NCBI GenBank assembly: GCA_016522385.1
Contig: JAEKFU010000145.1
Location: 1-5,170 of the forward strand
Direction of reading: 5' to 3'
Source: Pseudomonadota bacterium
GTDB taxonomy: Bacteria > Pseudomonadota > Alphaproteobacteria > Rhizobiales > Aestuariivirgaceae
DNA: 5,170 bases
Shown here: piece by piece, positions 1 to 5,170 of the stretch
Layout: each line of letters begins with the position of its first letter
Numbering within the stretch: the stretch's first letter is position 1
Translations under genes and position numbers: made by a program
Notes under the pieces: model-generated
What the model saw: the letters and a program-made list of their open reading frames with translations, nothing else
Database searches by the model: none
What the model was told of the DNA's origin: nothing

Positions 1-464
1 GCGTCAAACGGCAGGTCATCGGTGTGTTTTCCAAGGACTGGGTCGAGCCGCTCGCGCATGTGCTGAAGAACCTCGGCTCGGAACGTGTCTGGGTCGCGCA
101 TGGTGAAGGCGGGTTGGACGAGATTACACCGACTGGAACGACCTGGGTCGCGGAGCTCGATGAAGGTCGTGTTTCGACCTTCGAACTTACGCCTGAGGAG
201 GCGCGCCTCAAGCGTTCGAAGCTTGCGGATCTCAAGGGAGGCGATGCCGAGTTCAATGCCGAAGCGCTGCGTGAAGTTCTCAAAGGCGCCAGGAACGCAT
301 TTCGCGATGCAGCTGTCATGACGGCCGGGGCAGCTTTGGTGGTTGCCGGCAAGACCCCCAGCATCAAGGCTGGAACCGAACAAGCGGCAAAGGCGATCGA
401 TAGCGGTGCGGCACAAACGGCGCTCGATACGCTCGTTGCCATATCAAATGCCAAAGAGGCTTGA
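1..464 (+). CDS. trpD: Anthranilate phosphoribosyltransferase, C-terminal part (5' end outside window)
   Basis: TrpD transfers the phosphoribosyl group of PRPP to anthranilate, the second committed step of tryptophan synthesis, in the cytoplasm. Only the last 153 residues are visible (first whole codon at base 3) of a family usually about 340 aa long. The fragment opens with VKRQVIGVF, the conserved stretch just after the NLLGPL.NP segment of the family. It continues with HGEGGLDEITPTG, containing the Asp-Glu pair (bases 117-122) that binds Mg-PRPP in characterised homologues. It ends with the helical GAALVVAGK segment. The usual Asn before that segment (LNAAAAL in many homologues, from memory) appears here as Thr (MTAGAAL), a mild deviation. 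The GTG at base 24 is internal, not a start, because homology continues upstream to the window edge. trpC follows with no gap, so the two are surely co-transcribed. Confidence 0.95.
   Translation, partial: VKRQVIGVFSKDWVEPLAHVLKNLGSERVWVAHGEGGLDEITPTGTTWVAELDEGRVSTFELTPEEARLKRSKLADLKGGDAEFNAEALREVLKGARNAFRDAAVMTAGAALVVAGKTPSIKAGTEQAAKAIDSGAAQTALDTLVAISNAKEA
453..459 (+). promoter_or_regulatory. Ribosome binding site of trpC inside the end of trpD
   Basis: The purine-rich AAAGAGG lies five bases before the trpC ATG at 465 and within the last codons of trpD. It is a reasonable Shine-Dalgarno match at normal spacing and supports the chosen trpC start. Since the trpD stop TGA directly abuts the ATG, ribosomes finishing trpD could also re-initiate there. 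Confidence 0.5.
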
Positions 465-1280
465 ATGGCGACGATTCTTGACAAGATAGCTGAATACAAG
501 CGTGGCGAAGTTGCCGCAGCAAAGGCCGAGATCGGTTTTACCGAGCTTGAGGTGCACGCGCTGGATTCGCCGCCGGTACGAGGTTTCAAGGACGCGCTTG
601 AAGTCCAACACGCAAAAAACAAGTGGGCGCTGATTGCAGAGATCAAGAAAGCCAGTCCCTCGAAGGGTCTGATCCGGGAAGATTTCAATCCCCCTTCCCT
701 GGCCATGGCCTATGAGGCAGGCGGTGCGACCTGTCTGTCGGTGCTGACGGATGAACCGTCGTTCCAAGGGGCGCCGGAATATCTGCTGGCGGCGCGACAA
801 ATGACCGGCTTGCCGGCGCTGCGCAAGGATTTCATGCTCGATCACTATCAGATCCCCCAGGCCCGGGCCTGGGGGGCGGATTGCGTCCTGTTGATCATGG
901 CTATGATCGATGACAGCCTGGCGAGTGAACTGGAGGCAGCGGCTTTTGACTGGGGTATGGACGTGCTGGTCGAAGTTCACGACCGCGACGAACTCGATCG
1001 CGCCCTAAAACTGCAAACCCGGCTGATCGGCATCAACAATCGCAACCTGAAAACGTTTGAGACCACACTGGAGACCAGCGAACAACTGGCGCCTCACGTG
1101 CCGGATGGTTATCTGATTGTCGCTGAAAGCGGCCTTGCCGGAAGGGATGATCTGGCCCGACTGGCCGATGCGGGTATTACCAGTTTTCTTATTGGTGAGA
1201 GCCTCATGCGTCATCAAGACGTTGCCGAGGCGACACGCCAGATCCTGCGACAACCGGCAAAGGTGCGGGCAGCGGAATAG
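465..1280 (+). CDS. trpC: Indole-3-glycerol phosphate synthase
   Basis: TrpC closes and decarboxylates 1-(2-carboxyphenylamino)-1-deoxyribulose 5-phosphate to indole-3-glycerol phosphate, the substrate of tryptophan synthase. The 271-aa product has the length of a stand-alone enzyme; it is not fused to TrpF as in E. coli. A TIM barrel covers nearly the whole chain. Residues matching the catalytic set known from the Sulfolobus enzyme are all present: E59 and K61 in AEIKKASPSKG, the general-acid lysine K121 in LRKDF, E170 in LVEVH, N191 in GINNRNL, and E221-S222 in VAESGL. GESLMR near 244-249 is the usual phosphate-binding end. The start is the ATG directly after the trpD stop and gives the typical N-terminus MATILDKIAEYKRGEV. 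Residues 131-132 read PQ where relatives usually have a YE-type pair (EARAWGAD, from memory), and this site lies under a perfect DNA palindrome at 854-875. Confidence 0.97.
   Translation: MATILDKIAEYKRGEVAAAKAEIGFTELEVHALDSPPVRGFKDALEVQHAKNKWALIAEIKKASPSKGLIREDFNPPSLAMAYEAGGATCLSVLTDEPSFQGAPEYLLAARQMTGLPALRKDFMLDHYQIPQARAWGADCVLLIMAMIDDSLASELEAAAFDWGMDVLVEVHDRDELDRALKLQTRLIGINNRNLKTFETTLETSEQLAPHVPDGYLIVAESGLAGRDDLARLADAGITSFLIGESLMRHQDVAEATRQILRQPAKVRAAE
854..875. repeat. Perfect 22-bp GC-rich palindrome within trpC
   Basis: The half-site CCCCCAGGCCC (854-864) is followed immediately by its exact reverse complement (865-875), giving a 22-bp palindrome with 20 G/C bases. As RNA it can fold into a 9-bp stem with a CCGG tetraloop, extendable by a U-G wobble (853/876). 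No T-run follows, so it is not an intrinsic terminator. It lies in codons 130-137 of trpC and includes rather G/C-extreme codon choices (CCC, CGG, GGG). It may be a chance product of coding constraint, an mRNA structure, or a protein-binding site; the sequence alone does not decide. Confidence 0.85.
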
Positions 1281-1291
1281 GGTCTGTTGAG

Positions 1292-1777
1292 ATGATCAAG
1301 TCCTCCAATCTCAGCCATCTTGACGAGCACGGCGCGGCCCGCATGGTCGACGTCTCCGACAAGGCCGTCACAACCCGCAGTGCGACGGCGGCGGGTGCGG
1401 TGTGGATGGAGCCTGAGACTTTCGAAACCATCATCAAAGGCACGGCAAAGAAGGGCGATGTTCTGGCGACGGCGCGCATTGCCGGGATCATGGCCGCAAA
1501 GAAGACCCATGAGCTTATCCCACTGTGCCATCCGCTGGCGATTTCCAAGGTGGCCGTCGAATTCAAGCCAGAGCCGGAAGACAACCGCATCGATGTCACG
1601 GCGACGGTCAAGGTCGACGGCAAGACCGGTGTTGAGATGGAAGCCCTGATGGCAGTGTCGACGGCCTGCCTGACGCTATATGACATGCTCAAGGCGATCG
1701 ACCGCAGCATGCGCATTGGCAATATCCGGCTGACAGAAAAGGCCGGCGGCAAATCCGGTCACTTTCAGGCGCAATGA
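1292..1777 (+). CDS. moaC: Cyclic pyranopterin monophosphate synthase
   Basis: MoaC converts the 3',8-cyclo-dihydro-GTP made by MoaA into cyclic pyranopterin monophosphate, the first stable pterin of molybdenum cofactor synthesis. The 161-aa length matches the family. The N-terminus has the standard LSHLDEHGAARMVDVSDKA pattern. The signature region holds KKGDVLATARIAGIMAAK followed by LIPLCHPL, then GVEMEALMAVS and YDMLKAID, and the chain ends with GGKSGHF. Compared with E. coli MoaC, the active-site residues are all present with a shift of three: K54, H80, E115, E117, D131 and K134. The start ATG lies 11 bp after the trpC stop. Its ribosome site is weak (TAGGG at 1279-1283, or GAG immediately before), so coupling to trpC translation is plausible. 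Its stop overlaps the moeA start. Confidence 0.97.
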   Translation: MIKSSNLSHLDEHGAARMVDVSDKAVTTRSATAAGAVWMEPETFETIIKGTAKKGDVLATARIAGIMAAKKTHELIPLCHPLAISKVAVEFKPEPEDNRIDVTATVKVDGKTGVEMEALMAVSTACLTLYDMLKAIDRSMRIGNIRLTEKAGGKSGHFQAQ

Positions 1778-2988
1778 AGTCACCGGCAAAACTGCTGCCG
1801 GTCGATGAGGCAAGAGCCAGCATCCTGAAAGGTGTCAAGCCGGTTGGTTGTGAAGAGGTCAAGCTGTCGGCGGCAATTGGCCGTGTGCTGCAAAAACCGA
1901 TCAAGACCACGCGTGATCAGCCGGCGTTCGCCTGTTCCGCGATGGATGGTTTTGCAGTTCGGGCAAACGACGTCACCGATGTGCCTGTCATCTTGAACGT
2001 CATTGGTGAGGCAAAGGCCGGCGGCGCCTTCAGCGGCAGGTTGAAGCGTGGCGAGGCGGTGCAGATCTATACCGGTGCGCCGCTGCCGGCCGGCGCTGAC
2101 GCGGTGGTGATCCAGGAAGACACCACGATTGAGGGACCGCAGGTTACCATTACCGAGTCATCTGAGAGGGGTCAGTTCGTCCGTGGGCGAGGTTTTGACT
2201 TCAAGCGTGGTGAGACCCTGGTTGAGCCGCCCCGGATCTTGACTGCCCGCGATATCGGCGTTGCGGCATCTGCCAACTGCGATAAGGTCACAGTCCGCAG
2301 AAAACCGGTGATTGCGCTGATCGGGACCGGCGACGAACTCGTTCTGCCGGGCGAGAGACCACGCGACGATCAGATCATCTCGTCCAACAATGCGGCACTT
2401 ACCAGCTTTATTGATCATTTTGGTGGCGTAGCGGTGGATCTCGGGCTGGTGGCCGACCGTGTGGCCGACATCAAACAAGCCATCAAGAAAACCCGCGATG
2501 CCGATGTTGTGGTAACGATCGGCGGCGCCTCGGTCGGCAAGCATGACCTGGTTCAACGAGCGTTAAGCGAAAGCGGTATCACCCTCAGTTTCTGGCGTAT
2601 TGCTATGCGGCCAGGCAAGCCTTTGATGTTCGCCAGACGCGGCCAGCAACGGATCATCGGCTTGCCTGGCAATCCGGTCTCGGCAATGGTTTGCGCGCGA
2701 ATCTTCCTTAAACCATTGCTGGATGCCCTACTCGGCCTGCCGGCAGAGAATCCGATCATAAAAGCCCGGCTCGGCACCGCCCTGCCCCGCAACGACGAGC
2801 GCCAAGACTATTTGCGCGCCACTGTCGAGCGCGATCAGTTCGGCAGCCTAACGGCATTCCCGTTTGTCCGTCAGGACAGCTCAATGCAACGGCTAATGGC
2901 CGAAGCCGAGGCCCTGATCATCCGCGCGCCGTTCGCTCGTCCGGCAACCAAGGGTACGTATGTTGAAATACTTCCAATAGACTTCTGA
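1774..2988 (+). CDS. moeA: Molybdopterin molybdenumtransferase (molybdate insertion)
   Basis: MoeA inserts molybdate into adenylated molybdopterin, the final step of basic molybdenum cofactor assembly. The 404-aa product is full length. Domain order is the MoeA N-terminal/linker region (about 8-165), the MoCF-type molybdopterin-binding domain (about 178-317) and the C-terminal beta-barrel (about 332-402). Visible motifs are SAMDGFAVRA with D58, YTGAPLPAGADAVV with T100, GTGDELV with E188, GGASVGKHDLV with D258, MRPGKPLMFA, and GLPGNPVSAM. These positions nearly coincide with the E. coli catalytic residues D59, T100, E188 and D259. K256 in the GGASVG loop stands where an acidic residue is common (from memory). 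The ATG overlaps the moaC stop as ATGA, a layout typical of translational coupling; only a weak AGG (1767-1769) lies upstream. No U-tailed hairpin follows the stop codon. Confidence 0.96.
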   Translation: MKSPAKLLPVDEARASILKGVKPVGCEEVKLSAAIGRVLQKPIKTTRDQPAFACSAMDGFAVRANDVTDVPVILNVIGEAKAGGAFSGRLKRGEAVQIYTGAPLPAGADAVVIQEDTTIEGPQVTITESSERGQFVRGRGFDFKRGETLVEPPRILTARDIGVAASANCDKVTVRRKPVIALIGTGDELVLPGERPRDDQIISSNNAALTSFIDHFGGVAVDLGLVADRVADIKQAIKKTRDADVVVTIGGASVGKHDLVQRALSESGITLSFWRIAMRPGKPLMFARRGQQRIIGLPGNPVSAMVCARIFLKPLLDALLGLPAENPIIKARLGTALPRNDERQDYLRATVERDQFGSLTAFPFVRQDSSMQRLMAEAEALIIRAPFARPATKGTYVEILPIDF

Positions 2989-3026
2989 TCCGAAAGGTTT
3001 CGAACCTCTGTCACAGCAAACCGGGG

Positions 3027-3055
3027 TTGATGAACATAACTAGAACGGGTATATT
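3027..3055 (+). promoter_or_regulatory. Sigma70-type promoter of lexA
   Basis: TTGATG (3027-3032) and TATATT (3050-3055) are separated by the ideal 17 bp and match four and five of six bases of the consensus -35 and -10 hexamers. Transcription would start near 3062, leaving a leader of about 65 nt before the lexA ATG. The leader begins U-rich, unlike the surrounding G/C-rich coding DNA. An SOS box fills most of the spacer. No other convincing promoter was seen in the 138-bp moeA-lexA gap; read-through from moeA remains possible because no terminator is visible. Confidence 0.75.
3032..3046 (+). promoter_or_regulatory. LexA operator (alphaproteobacterial SOS box)
   Basis: GAAC, seven bases (ATAACTA), then GAAC is a perfect match to the direct-repeat SOS box GTTC-N7-GTTC (read on the other strand) known from rhizobia and Rhodobacter. 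It begins at the last base of the -35 hexamer and ends four bases before the -10 hexamer. Bound LexA would therefore block RNA polymerase directly, giving autoregulation. It is the only exact copy I found by eye in the window. Confidence 0.9.
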
Positions 3056-3126
3056 TGTTTTGGGTTTGTTCTGATTCTGCTAATGAACACCATTTTGCAC
3101 GCCGATCACAAGGGCCAGAAAGATCA

Positions 3127-3837
3127 ATGCTGACACGCAAACAACATGAACTTTTGATGTTCATTCACGAACGGCTGAAGGAAAGCGGTATTCCTCCTTC
3201 ATATGAGGAGATGAAAACCGCGCTCGACCTAAAATCCAAATCCGGCATCCATCGGTTGATCATGTCACTCGAGGAGCGCGGTTTTATCCGCCGCCTACCC
3301 AATCGTGCGCGGGCGCTTGAGGTAATGCGTTTGCCGGAATCGGCCTCGCGCGGCCTTGCTTCGGGGCCACGTCGTGGCTTCAACCCGAATGTGATTGAAG
3401 GCTCGCTCGGTAGGGTTCGGCCGGCGTCAACCGACGCAACATCCGATGAACCTGCAGGTATTGCGGTACCGGTGATGGGCCGTATTGCCGCCGGTGTTCC
3501 GATTTCGGCAATCCAGGACCACAGCCACAACATATCCGTGCCGCCTGAAATGATGGGCCACGGCGAGCATTTCGCCTTAGAGGTCAACGGCGATTCGATG
3601 ATCGATGCGGGCATTCTCGATGGCGACACTGTGCTGGTAAAGAAGGTCAACAACGCCCAGAGCGGCGAGATCGTCGTGGCACTTGTCGATGATGAAGAGG
3701 CAACTCTGAAACGCCTACGTCGCAAGGGTCACTCGGTCGCGCTGGAAGCCGCCAACCCAAATTATGAGACCCGGATCTATGGACCTGACCAGGTTAAAGT
3801 GCAGGGCCGGTTGGTGGGATTGCTCAGGCGGTACTAA
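3127..3837 (+). CDS. lexA: LexA repressor of the SOS response (self-cleaving serine peptidase)
   Basis: LexA represses DNA-damage genes and cleaves itself when stimulated by RecA filaments. The 236-aa product has a winged helix-turn-helix domain at about 1-68: LTRKQHELLMFI, then PPSYEEMKTALDL, then the recognition helix around SKSGIHRLI, then LEERGFIRRLPNRARALEV. A hinge of about 45 residues follows, longer than in E. coli as is usual in Alphaproteobacteria. The S24 peptidase domain runs from about 112 to 234. The cleavage site is A122-G123 in GRIAAGVP. The catalytic serine is S157 in VNGDSMID and the catalytic lysine K195 in ATLKRL, 38 residues apart (37 in E. coli). The frame stays open back to a TTG at 3055, but that codon lies in the -10 box, so ATG 3127, matching the family N-terminus, is the start. 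The Shine-Dalgarno is weak (AGAAAGA, 3117-3123). The perfect SOS box upstream indicates autorepression. Confidence 0.97.
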   Translation: MLTRKQHELLMFIHERLKESGIPPSYEEMKTALDLKSKSGIHRLIMSLEERGFIRRLPNRARALEVMRLPESASRGLASGPRRGFNPNVIEGSLGRVRPASTDATSDEPAGIAVPVMGRIAAGVPISAIQDHSHNISVPPEMMGHGEHFALEVNGDSMIDAGILDGDTVLVKKVNNAQSGEIVVALVDDEEATLKRLRRKGHSVALEAANPNYETRIYGPDQVKVQGRLVGLLRRY

Positions 3838-3846
3838 TCCCGGCGA

Positions 3847-5170
3847 TCAATATCTTGCGTAAGGGTTCAGCCTAATCTTGCGCCGAGCGATCGGCCTTGT
3901 GGTCCATGGGCGACGTCCTCGGACGCTTGAGGCGGTGACGATTTTAGTGTCATTGGCGTCGAAGTAGATCGCGTGGGACCCGCTTCGCCAAAGATCAAAT
4001 CTGTCAATGCGCACGGGCACGTTGTCACAGGCCCCACGTAGCGGAATTTGACTAATCAGAACCTGTAAATCCAAGCACTCTTCGGGAATGGTAGCGCCGT
4101 CTTGCAGGTAGGCAACCTTGCGTGTTCCAACAACGGCCTGGCAGCGGTGCTTGCTGCATGTCCAACCCGGTCGCTTAACCGCATCGGAAAATTCAGCACT
4201 GTCACCGTCACGCAGTAACCATTTCCCAACGGAATATTTTGCCCGTCGCGTATGCGCCAGTACCAGCTCGCCACTTGCGGCTCGATACCCGACATTCTTG
4301 CCAGTTCGCTCGATGAGAACATCTGGTCGATCAATATTGACAACAAGCAATGTAGCTAGCAGCGCTGGCAGGGCAGCATACAACCGCAGCCAGCCAGTCC
4401 ACAGGCACAACCAGATCAAGGCAGCGCCGAACAACAAAGCACTGCCGAGCCGCAGGGTTGGTACGGTGAAGTTTGAATGCGGCAGGTTGGCGACATACTC
4501 CGCGATATCTGTGACCCACCGCAGGCCCCACTCCATCAGCCATAGCGGCCAAGCTTCCAATTCCAAAGGCATTAGCGCGACTGCCAGCACAGCCATGGGC
4601 ATGACCAGGAAGGTCACCATAGGCAACGCCAATACATTGGCAAGGACACCGAAGGGAGCGACGCGGTTGAAGTGATAGGCCGCCGGCAAACCGGTAAAAA
4701 AACTGGCGATGACGGTCGTCAATGCGGTCGCCATCAACAAGGTTGCGAACCATCGCGCAATCCGGTGCGGGATGTTCTGCGAGTACCTCGATTTTGGCCG
4801 GCCTGTCCCGTACGCGCGTAATGCCTCATAGGCGGCAATCAGGCCCATGACGGCCATGAAAGACATTTGGAAACTGGCCGACAACACGGACTCCGGCGTG
4901 AGTATTACGATCATGGTGGCGGCCATGGCGAGATTGCGCAAGGAGATGGCCGGCCGATCGAACAGGACAGCAATGAACATAACCGTCAGCATGATGAAGG
5001 CGCGCTGGGTAGAAATGGCACCGCCGGATATGAGCAGATAACCGGCACCGGCCAACAATGCCGCAACCGCGGCGATCTTCTTGATCGGCCAATTCAGCGC
5101 CAGGGCGGGAAATAATGCCAGCAGCGAGCGCATCACCCAGAAGATACCTCCTGCGACAAGAGACATGTGT
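3847..5170 (-). CDS. comEC: ComEC/Rec2 family DNA uptake channel, C-terminal part (5' end outside window)
   Basis: ComEC/Rec2 proteins move single-stranded transforming DNA across the inner membrane. About 440 C-terminal residues are visible; family members are usually 650-800 aa, so the N-terminal part (oligonucleotide-binding region and first helices) lies beyond base 5170. The visible part opens with HMSLVAGGIFW, matching the GLHM.LVAG motif of the competence domain, so the Met at 5166 is internal. Hydrophobic stretches follow at about residues 1-22, 31-49, 56-70, 78-91, 98-114, 139-160, 169-200, 240-258 and 262-277 (counted from that Met). Typical motifs are STQRAF, SFQMSFMAV and YHFNRVAPFGVLANVLALPM. 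The soluble tail (about 278-439) has no HxHxDH metal motif of the beta-lactamase-like domain found in many ComEC proteins. It carries four cysteines (337, 342, 364, 380) and ends in a very basic segment. The gene converges on lexA with 9 bp between stop codons. Confidence 0.93.
   Translation of the reverse strand, partial: HMSLVAGGIFWVMRSLLALFPALALNWPIKKIAAVAALLAGAGYLLISGGAISTQRAFIMLTVMFIAVLFDRPAISLRNLAMAATMIVILTPESVLSASFQMSFMAVMGLIAAYEALRAYGTGRPKSRYSQNIPHRIARWFATLLMATALTTVIASFFTGLPAAYHFNRVAPFGVLANVLALPMVTFLVMPMAVLAVALMPLELEAWPLWLMEWGLRWVTDIAEYVANLPHSNFTVPTLRLGSALLFGAALIWLCLWTGWLRLYAALPALLATLLVVNIDRPDVLIERTGKNVGYRAASGELVLAHTRRAKYSVGKWLLRDGDSAEFSDAVKRPGWTCSKHRCQAVVGTRKVAYLQDGATIPEECLDLQVLISQIPLRGACDNVPVRIDRFDLWRSGSHAIYFDANDTKIVTASSVRGRRPWTTRPIARRKIRLNPYARY

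Noticed and set aside
69..95. GAAC pair at the start of the trpD fragment as an SOS box
   Set aside because: The spacer is nine bases, not seven, and it lies in conserved coding sequence.
444..980. 178-codon minus-strand open frame opposite trpC
   Set aside because: It overlaps conserved trpC coding sequence and its translation has no recognisable domain.
1204..1752. 182-codon minus-strand open frame opposite moaC
   Set aside because: It is a shadow of the clear moaC gene; the translation is low-complexity and resembles no family I know.
2551..2565. GTTC-N7-GTTA inside moeA, one base from an SOS box
   Set aside because: It is mismatched at a defining base, lies deep in coding sequence and has no promoter nearby.
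2995..3007. Small hairpin (AGGTT, loop TCG, AACCT) after moeA as a terminator
   Set aside because: The stem is only 5 bp and no T-run follows, so it does not qualify as an intrinsic terminator.
3055..3126. Longer lexA reading frame starting at TTG 3055, adding 24 residues
   Set aside because: The TTG lies in the -10 hexamer, so it would not be transcribed. The added residues do not resemble LexA, and the ATG at 3127 gives the canonical MLTRKQHELL start.
3165..3725. 186-codon minus-strand open frame opposite lexA
   Set aside because: It is Ser/Arg-rich antisense shadow of lexA with no independent support.
1..5170. Novel defence, mobile or RNA-guided system
   Set aside because: Every stretch is accounted for by recognised core genes or the lexA regulatory region. 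I saw no repeat array, transposase, tRNA-like fold or unexplained gap over 138 bp.

Overview
This window is a conserved chromosomal segment of an alphaproteobacterium, most likely of the order Hyphomicrobiales (Rhizobiales). Three things point there. The gene order trpD-trpC-moaC-moeA-lexA followed by a convergent comEC is, from memory, typical of rhizobia and their relatives. LexA is of the long alphaproteobacterial type (236 aa). The lexA operator has the GAAC-N7-GAAC form characteristic of Alphaproteobacteria, not the CTG-N10-CAG form of E. coli.

Layout: bases 1-464 hold the 3' part of trpD (anthranilate phosphoribosyltransferase), cut by the window edge. trpC (indole-3-glycerol phosphate synthase) starts on the base after the trpD stop codon. 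After an 11-bp gap comes moaC, whose stop overlaps the moeA start as ATGA. These four plus-strand genes look like one operon joining two steps of tryptophan synthesis with two steps of molybdenum cofactor synthesis. A 138-bp intergenic region follows with no convincing terminator. It contains a good sigma70-type promoter (TTGATG, 17 bp, TATATT) whose spacer holds a perfect SOS box, so lexA is very probably autorepressed. lexA ends 9 bp from the stop codon of a convergent minus-strand gene, comEC (DNA uptake channel), whose 5' part lies beyond base 5170.

The trp and mo genes encode successive or paired enzymes within their own pathways: TrpD then TrpC towards indole-glycerol phosphate, and MoaC early with MoeA late in molybdopterin assembly. 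LexA is the SOS repressor and ComEC an inner-membrane DNA translocation protein, so the right half deals with DNA damage response and DNA uptake. I see no mobile element, CRISPR array, RNA gene or foreign island. Every complete gene has its key catalytic residues, and the region reads as housekeeping core genome. The least expected structure is a perfect 22-bp GC-rich palindrome inside trpC.
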